Below are positions 10,795 to 24,482 of a stretch of DNA of 64,000 bases, in pieces. The first letter of the stretch is position 1. Each line of letters starts with the position of its first letter. The translations under genes and the position numbers were made by a program. The DNA is from Verticillium longisporum (Eukaryota; Ascomycota; Sordariomycetes; Glomerellales; Plectosphaerellaceae), in NCBI GenBank assembly GCA_019188255.1, contig JAETXT010000001.1:8432001-8496000 (forward strand). The letters run 5' to 3'. The notes below the pieces were generated by a model that was not told the origin of the DNA, did not search any database, and saw only the letters and a program-made list of their open reading frames with translations.

Positions 10795-13700
10795 GGTTGC
10801 GGGTGGCAGGGAGCTCTGTCACAGACAGGGTACAATATTAGTGGTTAGGAAGGCTGCGAAGAGGGGAGACCAGCTCCTGTGTCGTGTCGAGTTGCCTCCG
10901 GGTTTGAGAGGCTGTTGAGAGTGAGGGGCGGACAGGGTGAGTGCCGTGAAGCAGAGGCCGGCCGCGTCCAGGACGACCGTTGAGATCTATGTCTTTTTTG
11001 GATACACAAGGAAAAAAGGAAGGAAAGCGATTGGGAAAGAGAGGGGAGACGAGGGGCGATGCTGGAAGGCCGAGGAGTGCTGATGAGACGAGTGGTCGTG
11101 AGGAAGAGAAGGGAGGGGGACTGCGAGGTCCTTTATGATGGCAGGACGACTGGAGCCCAATGGATGGTGATGCGGCGCGAAAGGGTCGGCGGCGGGCCTC
11201 TGCTCTGGGGGTCCACGGTTCGTTCCCACGGTGGACAGGGTTGCCGCAGGTTCCATGTCTTTTGCCTTTTGGTGCCATGTCGGCAGAGAAAGGGCTGTTT
11301 GGGTGAAGACAATGACCGCATCGGGCTCAGGCTGGGCCTGCGTCTGGGTCTCGGCCATGAGACGCGACAGGGCTTGGAGCCGGGGTGTGCATCTGAAACA
11401 CGACGAGTTCTTTTCGATCGGGAGAGAGAGAGGATGAAGGATGAGGGAGACAGGGCGAGAGGCTTGCAGGGCGGTTGAGGGATGGGATGGCGGAGCGGGT
11501 TGATGGGTTTGACAGTGGGATGTGGGAGAATGGAGGAGGGACGTCGAGGTTGACGATGGGGGTGGACATGGCGGACTGTGCTGTGCAGTGGGAAGGCGCG
11601 CCCTGATACAGTGCAGCCTTGGGCCTTCAGACACTGTTGTAGTCTTGTACCCTCGATCCGGGGTTCCTTCCCCTGTACCACCCGCTTCTCCCCTCTCACT
11701 GGCCAACCCTCGATGCAGTGACCTAGGTAGGTACCTACCTTCTGCAGGCTTCCTGCAGGCGTCTCTGACTCATTTTTAGACACCAAGACATGCCATGACA
11801 CCTTGACACCACGACACCGAGGGCTCCAGCTTCGTACATGGTACAGCTCTAGCGTGGCACCGAGAAAGGCCAGTAGAAGGGAGCCGGTGGCAGACGCGGT
11901 GCTGGTGTTTGTCTAGTCGCGCGCGCTGTTGCCCTGAGCGCTCAGTCAACAGTCGCGACGACCGCGAAGCCGTCACCAAAACCCAAACAGGCAACACGCG
12001 TCCCTGGGCGTTGCGATGCCGGTTTCCAGTATCATGCTGTACCCTCGCAAAGCTTCTCCTTTGTTTCTCGACTTCTCTGTCTCTCTACTGTTTTACAGTG
12101 GGCCTTGGCCTCAACCACACCCACCTACACTTGCGTGGTCAGGCAGCTAACCACCGTAGTCGCCTCACCACCAGTATGCCTTCTATTTCGGTCATAACGT
12201 ATACACCCGTCCAGCAGACAGACGCCTGCTGAGGCCGAGCAGGTGCCCGTATACACAGAGGGCAATTTCGGAAAGCGAGCGGCTGCCGAATTGAACATCG
12301 ACCACTCACCCCCCCGAATCCCCGATGCCCCCAAACCGTTCGGTTTCTCGCCCTCCGTAACCGCCGGCGCCTAAAAGACCTCTCTTTGAGGACGGCGCTT
12401 ACACCAGACGAAGCCGCCCTCACGCCAGCTTCAGGCCCGCCGGCTGTGCCCCCCTCCGCTGTCGCCTGGTACGTAGGTGTTACCAGACCAGGCAGAGGAG
12501 AGGCCCAAGGAGCCGCTTGCCGCTTGGGGAGGGGGAGGGGGCCGCTGTGAGGATGCCCGCCCGGCTAGCTGCCGCGTCTCCAGCATGAACCGGCGCAACG
12601 GCAGCGGTTTGGCTTGCCGCTGGCTTTGTCCCACCTTGTCCCGCAGCCAGCCTCAGGGCATATGAAATGAAGCATGACCTAAGCAGGGCCCTTGGGCAAA
12701 GGCTGCCGCCGCGTACAACGCTGCACAGCCTCAATAATCCCCCCCCTCCTACGCGCCACCCGGCTCCCACGCGCTCATTGGCCGTCCGTCATACCCCAGA
12801 TCGCCCTCGCCATTGGTCCCCGACCCCGGCCCAATCTGGACGCGCCGTGCGAGGGCGCCGGACCAATCGGCACGCGCCGCCAGCGATTGGCTCTTGCCTC
12901 TTCTCATTGGGAGCGTGTTTCCCACGTCCACGACCTGTTTGTTCTGTTTCGCGCACGCTCGGACGCCGCCGTCATGCTGATCGGTCGGGGGAACATGGGT
13001 TTGCATAGACAGACTTGTCATCCCGACCTTTTCGAGAAACCGGGGGGGAGGGGGTAGGTGAGGCTTCATGCTGGCACCGGGGCCACGGTGGCAGGTGACT
13101 CATGCGCTAGACTCGCCCCCTACTGCAGAGCTGGAACACGTCTGTTCTTGTTCGCGTGTCGGGGGGCAGCGTCGTGGAGGTGGTTGGGACGTGTATGCTT
13201 GGACGAGCTCCTTGGTCGACGTGGCTTTCCTGCATGACAGCATGATGCAGAATGGGTTGGCGCATGATGAGCAATCGCTGCAGCTAGAGCTTCCCTGGCG
13301 GAGGAGCTTGGACGGGATCCTCAAAGCTATCCCGATGAAGACCTCAACAAGCACTCTGCAGACCAACCCTCTTCGCCATGATGACTACTAAGGCAATTTC
13401 GTAGTGGTATCATACAGCAGACAGACACATCATGATAGCTCGCGTATTAACTCCTGCTTCAGCGGGCGGACCGTGTAGACAGGCCAAAAAAGAAAGGCTG
13501 GCAACAAGCAGAGAAAGAAAACAAGAAGAAAAACCAGGAAGCTTCTATTCGCTTTCACCCTCCAGACATGGCACAAACACAACGCCTGGCCCCGTGTCTA
13601 AATCCCGCGCCGATCAACAAAGGAAAAAAAAAGTGTCAGCTTCAGCCAGAAAGAAGACAGCGCTGCAATCGTCCTCCAAGCCCACTGAGCAACCCATGCC

Positions 13701-13940
13701 GAGATCCCCCAGTCTCGGCCGTTAAGTCTGTGTTTGTGTTCCTCTCCCGACGGGAGACGTCCAGCCTCCCCCGGGGTGTAGTGTAGTGTACCCCGTCATG
13801 CTGCAGCAGCCCACCTTTCCACCCCGAGCCTCCTCGCCAGTCAAAAGCGTGCCTCGCAGACGCGTCGTGACGAACCCGTCCCCCTCATCCCACGCGTCGT
13901 CCCATGGTGTTGACGACCTGTCCACCGGGAAAGAACCATC
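10795..13940. other. 3.1 kb gene-free stretch with CCAAT cluster
   Basis: Upstream of the minus-strand gene starting at 10794 and downstream of the VPS9 gene. Near 10990-11060 lies a purine-rich plus strand (pyrimidine-rich leader on the minus strand), as expected of a long 5' UTR. The open frames here overlap each other in several phases without family features. It holds the six-CCAAT cluster at 12777-12910 and a palindromic GGTACC/ACCT motif at 11721-11740. Confidence 0.5.
12777..12910. promoter_or_regulatory. Cluster of six CCAAT boxes
   Basis: CCAAT or its complement ATTGG occurs at 12777-12781, 12812-12816, 12831-12835, 12863-12867, 12886-12890 and 12906-12910: six within 134 bp, spaced 19-35 bp, in GC-rich and CpG-rich DNA. 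CCAAT is bound by the HapB/C/E (CBC) complex in ascomycetes. The nearest annotated start is 2 kb away on the minus strand. Confidence 0.55.
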
Positions 13941-16900
13941 TCAGACCGGCACGCTCGCCACCTCGGGTCCGCCTGCATCTGCGCCATCACGAGCAGCTGC
14001 ACCAGCCGGGTCTTCTGATGCTTGACTCACTTCAGCACTGCTCGCACCACCTGAAACGCCCGGCTGCGTGACTTGTTCGCCCTTGGCCTCGCGGAGCTTC
14101 CGGAGAAGCCTCGTCATGCCGTCCAGCCGGATCCGCTCCTGGATGATCATGCCGCGAGCAAACTGCCGGATCGCGTGCCGGCCCATCTTCTCGTGCGTCT
14201 CCTGGTACCCTGCGAGCTCGCCCGCCACCACCTGCTGCGTGTACCGCAGCTCGCGCCCTAGATTGTCCAGCTGTTCCTGCGACTGGCGGGCCTTCTCCTC
14301 CTTCTCCTCGTTCATGCGTTGCCTTGTGTCGTCGAGGAGGCCCAACGGCCATCTGGATGATCGGCTGAGAGAGTTGTAGTTCCGCTCGATCGTCTTGCGC
14401 GCCGTGGCAATCTGCGAGATGAGCGCCGGCGGGCGCGACAATGCCGATAGCAGAGCCTGGACCGTTGTTTGCAGGGCCAGCAGCGAGCCGTGAAACACCG
14501 TCGGAGGGTTGAGTTGGGTTGGTGCCAGCACTCGGACATAGGCCTCGAGGGCAGTCAGGTGCGCTTCTGGCAGGAACGGCAATGTTGATACTGCGCGATG
14601 CAAAAGCGAGGCGGCATCATGGAGATCTGCCACATGTCAGTACACGTATGCCACCTACAAGAGCAAAAGACCTACCAGAAGTAACGACGGCCACGGAGCT
14701 GGCCCGTCGAGCTACGCTCTTGGTCGAGTAATTGACGCTGCGAATCATATCTCGCGCGTGGTTGATGAATTGCTCGACTTCGCGGACGTCTTCCAATGGC
14801 TCCAGCTCTTCTCGCACTTTCTCCGCCCTCGTCTCTGCCTTCAGGTTGCTGCGCTGGTCCATCATGTCCAGCTGGATATCCGGCACCAGGAAAAACTCCC
14901 ACAGCATTTCATGCGTCGAGAATGTCGAGTGCGCAAGCATGATGCGAAGAAACCAGTCAGTCCTAATCTGGATATCTCGCAACACCGCCCTTGACGGTTT
15001 TGATGGGATCTGAAATGGCGACCTGGCGTTCGCAACTGACGGTATCCAGGAAGCCGGGTTCTCCAGCGCCAACAGATTGCCGAGATGCTCAAAATCCGAA
15101 AGTGACCTCCGGCTCGTGGTGACCGTGTATGTCAGGTGGTCAGCTGGCGCGGCCGACTTTAAGACCAGCCGGACGGTGGCATCTTCGACAAAGTACGCCC
15201 GCACGACACCTGTGATGCGTGCGTCGGCGCCTGGCGGCATGCTGAACAGCGCCAGATCGTCAATCTTATTCCTCACCTCGTCATCCTTGGCTAGCTCAAC
15301 AGCCGTCAATCCACGGAGCTCCCGAGCTGCAGTGTCGACCCGAGGGTCGACAAACAGTGTGCGGACCATGTCAAGCCTGCCATACTTGCTAGCGACCATG
15401 AGTGGCGTGAACTTCTTGTCGTTCGTCGCATTGACATCGACGTCGCACTGTTGCATGATCCGAAGCGCCAGTTGTGGGTCGTTGACAATGTGGAGCAGTG
15501 AGTTTCCCTTTCCGTCAATGTGGTCGTCAATATGCAGCGGCTGCCCGTCAGCCTGCGCTGCCGTGGCCGCATCCAAGCCGGCCGGCACCATCTCGAGGTA
15601 ATTTCCGTGGTCGTACGAGCGGCAGAGGGCAAATAGCGGCGTCTGGCCGTTTTTGTCTTTTTGCCGCCAGGGCACCAATTTGCCAATCTTGGCTATTAGG
15701 TAGGGCGCGTGGAACATGTAATGCGCACAGCTGCGGCCCCATATGTCTTGCGAAGCGAGGTATCGCGATAATTGCTCCGTCGTCGCCGCCTTGGCTACAA
15801 AATCGAGGATCGTGTCGATGAGTTCCGTGTGACCTAATTGTATAGCGGCGCTGAGAAGCGTTGTATCTTCGTTGTTGATGTCGTCAAGGACAATTTGGCT
15901 GGTGTAGTACTCGTTGAGCGACAGCAGGTACCGGAGCACATCAGGTCTCTCATGCTGCACAGCCATCATGAGTACGGATTCGCCGAACAGATCATGTGTT
16001 TGTGATAAGCGCTCGACCGTAACATCGCCTTCCAAAGCGCTACCTAGGGTTCCGATGCTTGCGGCTCGAGAATGATACGAGATTTCGGAGCTGCTCGACA
16101 TGCTCCTCGTATCCATGGCCACCTTCTTTATCCTGGCCAGCGGTGGCATGACAAAGTCGACACATGACGATGATGCATCGCTCCCGGCTTCAAAGGGAAA
16201 TACATGGCTCAAACCAGACCCAGATGAGAATCGCGCGGTTGATGACGCAGCTGTAGAGGGTCTCCGAGAGGATATTCCGTGTGATGATCCATTTGTGACG
16301 CTCCAACTGGAAGATGGCCGGCTTGGTATTGGCGAGTCGCAGAAAACATGTTCATCCTCTTCGTCCTCGTCTTGCACGTTAGGGCCGGGCTCTGGTTCCA
16401 TGATATTTTGAAGGTCGTCCATCTTGCCATTCCGGGTAGCATCCCAGAGAGCCTTGTTTCGGCGGCTCGCCCGTCGAAGGCCTCCCGAGTCCATAGCAAG
16501 ATACGCGAGGACTGCTTCAAAGGTACTAAGTGCATAGCCCATCTCGCCGTTCTCCACATCGTCGATGTAGATGAAATGGCGAATGTAAATTAGCCTGGCC
16601 TGCAGGTTCCTAACTTGCGCGCGAATGACGACAAATAGCAGGAGAGACACAAGCGTATCGGCGTTGACTGTGAGTGTCGTAGGCTTTTCGGAAGACGGGT
16701 TCTGTGCTTGACTGGCTTCCCCACGGCCGTCAGTTGCGTCACCATCTTGGTCGTGGACAGCAGCAGCTCGAGCATTTCCTGGGGACTCATGGCGCTGCCC
16801 ATCTTCTTGAACTCCTCGACGGCAAGCCCCAGGTGTATAGTCAAATCGTGCTTGACTCTCGGGCCGCCATCAATGCCGATGCCGAGCTGTGACAGGTCGA

Positions 16901-18035
16901 TGAATTCCATCTGGCGAATTTTGGCCTCCAACTCAAGATCGTAGGGTCGCTTCATGGCGCTGAGTCGCGGGAAGATGAGGTGATGCACATTCTCCGTCAC
17001 ATAGCGCTCGATCAGCCGTTCCACGATTGGCCCAGTAAGGTCGGTAGTTGCGCCGAGCATGGACAGCTGCTGCTTGTCGACAGCCTGGAACAGGTCAATG
17101 GCAGTGGTGACGGCTGTCTCGAATGAGGCGCGCATAACATCTTCGTCGTCCTCGGCATAGAACGGCTCAGTAACAGGCACGGATTTCGGACCGATCATAC
17201 CGTTTCGGGGGTGGACATGCTGCTTGACCGAGCCTTCTTCATGGCCGAGGCGATCGGTCCATCGGGGAGCGGGTCTGGTATTGAAGAGGCGGATGGCGGC
17301 GGAGGTAGCGGGCGCTCAAAGACCATGGTGAATTCCAAGAACAGCTTTTCGAGGCCAGGCTGCATCTGGCGTGCAATGATGGGAAACTGGTTGAGAAGCT
17401 CATGGAAGCTCTTGATGTCCTTTTTCCGCGGCAGCATGGCGCCGTCGTTGGCAGCAGCGTTGGCAGCTCGACTCAACGCCATGGCCCGTTTGGTCGCACC
17501 GTCGACGAGTATTGCTGGTGTGATGGTAATCTCCTCCCAAATGCCAACTAGCGGTTTCGTAATGTAATAGATGAGCCATGGTCTAGGCTCCAGGACATCA
17601 GGGTACCAGATGGCATCGTTCAAGAGCTGCGCTTGCGCAAGGGATTTGAAGCCTGACTACAGGTTAGTGGAAGCACAATCGGGTCTGCCCATGGCACAAA
17701 CCTTTGTTACTGTACACGTGGGTATCCTTGATGACGACTGTGCGACCGTTGATTGTGGTATACTGCTTCGCCTTGCCCCGCATCTCCCGAAGGTTCTGCG
17801 CAGCCTCCTTCCCGCCCGCTGCCGAGACGGCCGTTCCAGGTATTCGGAGTACATGGCTCGCTAGAAAGTCTTCCGAAACGATCACCTCCTGAGAGGAGGA
17901 GCCGCTGTCGGTCTCTCTAGATGTGAGAAGCGCATCGGTGCTCGGAACCAGCAGGACGTGGTGGTGCACTGGGGTGCACTGAGTCGGCAGGGAGCTTCGG
18001 AAGAAGGCTGCGAGGAAGGGATTTAGAGGTTGCAT
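13941..18035 (-). CDS. VPS9-domain Rab5-type GEF with ankyrin repeats and PX domain
   Basis: Five exons, complement(join(13941..14626,14676..16701,16743..17150,17201..17652,17702..18035)), about 1301 aa. Donor/acceptor pairs restore frame at each junction; the 41-nt intron 16702-16742 is the least certain. The VPS9 core spans the exon 3/4 junction (LIERYVTENVHHLIFPRL, then NADTLVSLLLFVVIRA and STFEAVLAYL), the fold that exchanges GDP on Rab5/Vps21. Ankyrin-type repeats follow (TTLLSAAIQLGHTELIDTIL, KFTPLMVASKYGRLDMVRTL), then a PX-like region (SLSDFEHL, WFLRIMLAHSTFSTHEMLWE) for phosphoinositide binding, then a charged coiled coil and an Ala/Gly-rich tail. VPS9 plus ankyrin plus PX points to endosome/vacuole traffic. 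The order of domains is seen; activity is inferred. Confidence 0.85.
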
Positions 18036-21000
18036 TCATTCGACCGGTGCTGGGTATGGGCTGGCCAGCTCGCCCAGCTGGGAGCCAGGATGACAAGGGG
18101 GTGGTGGGTGGTGTAGAAGGCGATTCGGAGGTATAGTCGGGCAGTCGGCCCTTGAGGATGCTCGATCGAAGCCGCAGGTGCTGATGACCTCTGGCGCGGT
18201 TGGGGTTCGGAAGTGGTCGTGATGGCGGGTTTTATTGCAACGGCGGAGGAGGTTGAGGTAAGTGCAGGAGCTGATGGAGAGGAGGTCAGGCCGATGCTAG
18301 GTAGGCTAGAATCATATCGCGACCAGGACGGAGCTGGTGTGGATCTTGGGCGGACTGAATGGAGTGACTGACCTCATTCCAGTCCAGGGGGGAAAGGCGG
18401 CTTCTGGGGTCTGATTGGCGTAGATCTTTAAGCTGTTATCTGAATGGGCTTGTGAGCCTGGCACGTGACCAACAACGAACCACTTAGTCAGCTGACATCG
18501 AAGGGGGGCACAGCTCTGCATTTGATTGGGGAACTCGCAAACCATCCATCCATCATCAGCATGCAAGCGAGCATGCATAGAGGGGGTCTTCCGAAGCCTC
18601 CTCATCAAGGTGCAGACATAGAGAGGTCGGCTGGCATGCAGATGATGCCGATCACGATTGTGGCACGCAGTGGGCCCAGCCCTACCCCTGACTCCTCACT
18701 AAGGCCAGCCACTCATTGCAAGCACTAGTGGCGACAGGCATGAGGTCTTGGGCATCGTTTCGAGACATTGACGCTGCGATCTCCAGACTGCCTCATCTTC
18801 ATTTGTACTCAGAACCGATATGCTATATGGTCATCGTTTTCGACACCAGAGCAGCATCCATCATTCACACTGTGGTAGAGATGTTGAACGCCTAACAATT
18901 GGCACATAACACACCAGTATTATTATTCCAAGCACGAGGGAATCTGCGTTAACCAAGTGGTCGAACAAGAATTGCTACACTCATTGTTGTGTGATCCAAC
19001 CTGACATGGCTATTAGACCAACTTGTGTAGTTGCAAAAGCTCCCAGAGTTTATGCTTTTTCGACGATGTTACGCTAGCATTCCATCCAAGCATGCTGTCA
19101 TGCGTCGTCATTTATCATTAGATGAAGACTTTGTCAACGTAGCTGCCATCATACTTTTGAACTCACTCCATTGAAGAGCACGCGAAGAGGTACCTATATT
19201 GGACAGGCTTCACTGCCTACTATGTAATCCCCCGTCTATAGCTTTTGGTCATTCTGCCTAAGGTAGCTACGTAGGTACCTTATGGTTGGCAGATGACCAA
19301 CTTTGGCCTGCACAGTGAGAGAGGGTGGCACTTGGAACCCTTGATAACTTGGCGCGATATTTCACATGTACTATCCAGAATTCCTGTTTGACAGCTGATC
19401 CTCTTAAAATTTGACACGTCTCCAGTTTGCATACATGGCTGTTCTTCTGGATCCCATCTCCAAGGCGTAGGGCTTGGACACTACTGTTTCTCCGCCACTC
19501 AGATCATTGAACCACAGCTTTTGTCACGCTCCATGGCCGCACTTGACTCTCACAGCGAGAAAGAAGCTCCCGAATGAATCTCAAAAAACGTTCCGGGCCT
19601 CTACTTGATCCTAAAGCTTTGCCCGGTGGGGGTTCAAGTGATGGAACTCGCAACAAGACCTTGGAAATAAATCCCTACAGCCAATAATGAGGACAGTGGA
19701 TGTTATCTCTCGAAATTTATCATCAAAGGAGCCGAGCTTAGGCCCAACATAGGCTTTGAACCATCTTCGGCTTCGCGCCTAGTTTCGCTGTCTCGACCAC
19801 CCGGTACAAAAGCCAGCAACTGCAATACTCGGATGCTCCCGTTCTTGGCCTCTCGCTTCTCTCAACCCAAAAGCGCTTTAGCGGGTATTCCTGTTTTGCC
19901 CTTGCGTAGAGGCTCATACAACAGGCTCTATGGCGGGCTTTTTAGCGAGTCAATGTTTGATAGCGCAGGTGCTGATGCGAAGTTAGTTCGTCGACGTAAG
20001 GTCAGATTAGCAACAGCTTCTGACACACATTGAAAACACATTTACAGGCACAGTAGGCGGCGCATGAGTGGGTTTCTTCGAAGAGTAGGTGGGTAGGCGC
20101 CGAAAGCTGGGATGTCGCGAAACAATATAAAAATAAAGATTAGCACCAGAACAACCTCCTCACATTCCCGTCCGTTTCTTCTCTGGCAATGATGCATATG
20201 GTTGACTCCGAAGCACATTCGGAGTTCTTTTACTATATTGGCTTATTTAATAGCTTTGAGTAGCGACAGTCGATCCCCAAAGGATCAAAACGTTGAATTT
20301 ATAGTGATAATTTTAGGCGGGTGCTACGCTGCTGCTCATCGTCGAGTATGCTAATCCATCTGCTTCACCTCATCCATCTCGTCCATCCCATAAGTCCGCG
20401 ATTGCGTGCAGTCAGCGGCGAATCGAGTCCCAGAACAGCTGTTACAATAATCCTCCGGTGATATCTTTTCCTTTCCGGGCCCATGTTGATTCTTAGCGGA
20501 AATATCTATCCTCTGAATATGGGTATTGTAAAGTCCGGACGAGTAGTTTTTGCTCTTGTGGAGAACTATCATGAGGCTTGTCGAAGGCGATTCCCATTAT
20601 CAGTCGCAAACCCGATTGATGACTAAATACAACGGGAAAGTGTGCTTAACACCGGCCATCCCGCGAGTAACGTTTTAGTTTTAACGGCCGCTTCTGCGGA
20701 AGATCTTGGCTGGGTGCCTCGGTCGCATTCTCTATACATCTGTGACGGTGATGAGGTCCGAAGAGACTGCACTGACGCCGGCCGGCATAGAGCCCGACAT
20801 GATAAGCTTTGTAAATCCCGCGTCGGCAGAACCCGCTTTAGGCAGGTCTCTCGCAAGCATAGCAGCCGGTATTCGGCACCAAGCCAGTCACGACATAAGG
20901 GCCTGCGTCCCCGCTTTCATGCTTGATTGTAACCAACCGACCTTAAAAGGCAGTTGGGGGTACGACTCGGGTTACATGAGCGCCTCATGTGATGTCTTAG

Positions 21001-21761
21001 TTAGTCGGAATTGGCCCTCCTTAGAATAATCTATTTCGCGAGTTCATGTACGCTCAGTTTATTGAACTAAGAATTACTCCCAGAATTCCCGGAAGCCCCA
21101 ACTGTGACTATCGCTCTTGGACCAAACGGCAGCTTACCTTCGGACGAACATTACGAAGGAGCTAATTATGAAGAGTGCTGTAATAGTAGCCCAGGTTAAA
21201 CCCTCGAGGAGGATGTTCGGCACAGCTGGGAGCTTAGTCACAAGACGTCTCGTGGAGATCAACGAGATCTACTGGAGTCAAACCGGCCGCATGGCGATTC
21301 TGGTAAACTAATCGCGGATGCAACCTCAGCGTACTGAGATGTGGCCACCTTCCTTTTACGTACTCACACACCAGTGACAGAGCAGCAGCAGCTGTGACAT
21401 GATTACAACCTGCGCGTCCCATGACCGTAATACATAGAAGACGAGTGGATTTCCACAATGCTGCCATGTCACGACTTTACTTTGGAGGAGGGCTTTCGCT
21501 ACATGCACTCAATAGGGAAAGTGACCTTGACGATCCTCAGAGACTGCATTATGAGAGGTAGGACGGAGTCGAAGACTTGAACAGGAAGCTCGATCAACGC
21601 CGGTCCAGGGAGTCGTTGTCGCGAGGTACGAACTGTGAGCGAGGAGCTCGTATCGCCATCTATTTCACTCGCAGAATCCCCACGATTCTAATGGGCTTGA
21701 TCCAGAGTTCATTAGCTCTTGACTTATCGCAAGAATCTCCAGACTAATTTCTGTCATCATT
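18036..21761. other. 3.7 kb without recognisable genes
   Basis: Starts as the leader/promoter of the VPS9 gene. From about 18.7 kb base composition drops and stops are frequent in all frames. Frames such as 20706-21029 (+) and 20351-20572 (-) contain Cys and look faintly protein-like but have no signal peptide, splice logic or family motif. GGTACC/ACCT motifs occur at 19189-19196 and 19261-19280. Confidence 0.5.
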
Positions 21762-23937
21762 ATGATCATGGGTGCCATCAGATCTCTCGTGCTCTCAGGC
21801 TTGCTTGGGCCTGGGTCTCGGGTGTTTGCCCATCCAACTACCCATCAGCCCCATCTCGCCCGGAGAGGCATTGACATCGAGGCTTTCCGGCTTCCCCTTC
21901 TGTCAGAGTATGTCAACGCTATGGAAACAGCCTCTGACCCAATCATGACCCTCAGCAAGCGGGCTACGTACGTTGAGACTGCCACTGAGCTCGTCAAAGC
22001 TACTGTGCCCGGCGTCACCTTCAGGGTTGTCTCCGATCATTACGTGGGAGCTAATGGAATTGCCCATGTCAACTTCAAGCAAACCGTCCACGGAATCGAC
22101 ATTGACAATGCTGATTTCAACGTGAACGTAGGTCTTTCGCGTTTCCGTGTGATTCTTATTATCCATTCGAGGAACTAATATGATCCAGGTTGACAGCAAC
22201 GGTGAAGTCTTTTCTTTCGGCAACAGTTTCTTCTCTGGCGAGGTCCCCGAGGAGGAGCCCTTGAAAAGGAGAGACTTCAACGACCCTGTTCTCGCTCTTC
22301 AGAAGACTACCGAGATCCTCGGTCTGCCCATCGAGGCCTCCACTGCATCTGCAGAGCCGAAGGAAGGGCAAGAGACTTACACTCTCACTGGCACCGATGG
22401 CGCCGTGTCTGACCCCGTAGCCAAGTTGGTCTACATTGCCCAAAAGGATGGGTCACTTGTTTTGACCTGGCGGGTTGAGATGGACATCATGGACAACTGG
22501 TTGCTGACGTACATCGACGCCAAAACTGGGGAAGACATTCATGGCATTGTTGACTACGTGTCAGATCTTGCGACCTATAACGTCTAGTGAGTTCTCCTCT
22601 CCTCTTCATCAGTTTGACTTTTTCTCGGCAACACATGTTGCACCTCTGCATCCTTTTCTCGGTTCTAACCTCAGCAGCCCGTGGGGTGTGAATGATCCCA
22701 GCGAGGGATCTCGTCAGTTGATAACGGACCCATGGAACTCAAAGGCGTCCGAGTTTGCCTACCACAGCGACGGAACCACCAACTACACGACGACGAGGGG
22801 CAACAACGCAATTGCGCAGTCAAACCCTAGCGGCGTAACAGCGTACCTCAACAACTACCGCCCTACCCGCACGAATCTGAACTTTGATTTCCAGTACTCG
22901 ACTAGCATGGCGACCCCATCTGCCTACGCCGATGCTTCTATCACCCAGCTGTTCTACACCTCAAACATCTTCCATGACCTCTTGTACCTACTAGGCTTTA
23001 CCGAGGCGGCTGGCAACTTTGAGACCAACAACAATGGCCAGGGAGGAAGAGGCGCCGATTTTGTCATCCTCAATACCCAAGACGGCTCGGGAACCAACAA
23101 TGCCAACTTTGCCTCCCCTGCTGATGGCCAGCCGGGCCGGATGAGGATGTATCTCTTCACCTCCTCAACCCCTCGCAGGGACGCCAGCTTCGAAGCTGGC
23201 ATCGTCATCCACGAATACGCCCATGGAGGTAAGTGAATTCAAAGCAACTATAATAAGATATGCACATACTTAGATGATTAGTCTCGAACCGTCTGACTGG
23301 TGGGCCTGCAAATGCTGGCTGCCTCAACTCCCTTGAGTCCGGCGGCATGGGCGAAGGCTGGAGCGATTTCTTTGCTACAGCCATCCGTCTAAAGCGAGGA
23401 GACACCCGTGCGACAGACTATGTTATGGGAGCCTGGGCCACCAACAACCCAGCTGGAATCCGACCGGTAAAGTACTCAACTTCGATGACCACGAACCCAT
23501 ACACGTACACCACAGTGAACAGCCAAACCGCCGTTCATGCTATTGGTACCACATGGGCGAGCATCCTCTACGAGGTCCTCTCGAACCTCATCGATAAGCA
23601 CGGCAAGAACGATGGTACCTGGCCTCAGTTCAGTGCTGCAGGCGTCCCAACCGATGGCAAATTCCTAGCCATGAAGCTTGTGATTGACGGCATGGCTCTG
23701 TAAGTTTGACAGTTCCCAGCATCGGGGAAAAGTACTAATATCGGCGGCAGACAACCATGCAATCCGACTTTCGTTTCCGCTAGAGATGCCATCATTGACG
23801 CTGACCGCATCCTTACCGGTGGCAGCAACCGCTGTGAGCTGTGGAAGGGCTTTGCCAAGCGCGGTCTTGGCTCTGGTGCCTCCTATAATGGAGGGAGGCG
23901 TCTCGCAAGCACTACGATTCCGACCGGAGCCTGCTAG
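21762..23937 (+). CDS. Fungalysin, secreted M36 zinc metalloprotease
   Basis: Five exons, join(21762..22127,22189..22586,22678..23228,23282..23699,23751..23937), 639 aa, the usual fungalysin length. Order: hydrophobic N-terminus (signal peptide), FTP propeptide ([20 protein letters not shown], then [11 protein letters not shown]), a pro-region with KRR, and the catalytic domain from about [15 protein letters not shown]. The zinc-binding HExxH appears as HEYAHG, split just after the Gly by an intron; the third ligand is the Glu in [11 protein letters not shown]. Most relatives have HEYTHG, so Ala replaces Thr at a position that is not a ligand. The C-terminus ([11 protein letters not shown], then a terminal Cys) is complete. 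Secreted and self-processing, it digests extracellular protein; M36 enzymes are usually induced by protein substrates. Confidence 0.95.
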
Positions 23938-24482
23938 ATAGTTCATTCTGTTTGCATCAGCGCCATTTCTGTCCGGCTTTATCACCACTTGCCCAGCTTC
24001 AGGCATGGGCGCAAGCTGTAGGCGCAAGGCGCCCTCTTATTGCTACCCATCGACTGTATAAGGGGGACTTGAATGGAAATGCGGCAGACAGGAGCTATGG
24101 AGTGTCGGAAATGAAGACAACGAGGAGGAAATGTAGCCGCTGCCGGAGTCACTCACCAGTCTCAGCAAACAGCACGTATCTGGACTTCTTTATCTGGTCA
24201 CATTTGCCTCATAAACCGTGATAGAGAGTCTAGGAGCCTACGCTTAGTAAACGGGCGCACTCGCGCTCACCGTTGCATCTCTTGAGCTGGGCATCAAAGT
24301 CTACACCTACTGATACCGCCTACAGAATGCCTCTTATCGCCTACGTTACTATTATCGAATAAAATTAAACTTTGCTACTGAAATACTTGTTCATGAAAAT
24401 ACAGTCAGTAGCAGTGTTTTGCCTTTCAAGCCAGAACATCTTGCGGTTTGGCGCGAACGAGAAGAAAACAACACCCATGCGG
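23938..24482. other. Convergent intergenic, no gene seen
   Basis: 3' regions of fungalysin and of the unknown minus-strand gene. The frame at 23952-24221 has no recognisable features. Confidence 0.5.

Noticed and set aside
10987..11801. Minus-strand frames of 220-239 codons upstream of the 9065-10794 gene
   Set aside because: Overlapping Ser/Pro-rich frames in different phases with no motifs; more likely leader or promoter sequence.
20351..21029. Cys-containing frames that look like secreted-protein relics
   Set aside because: No signal peptide, no splice logic and no family pattern; not enough to call a gene.
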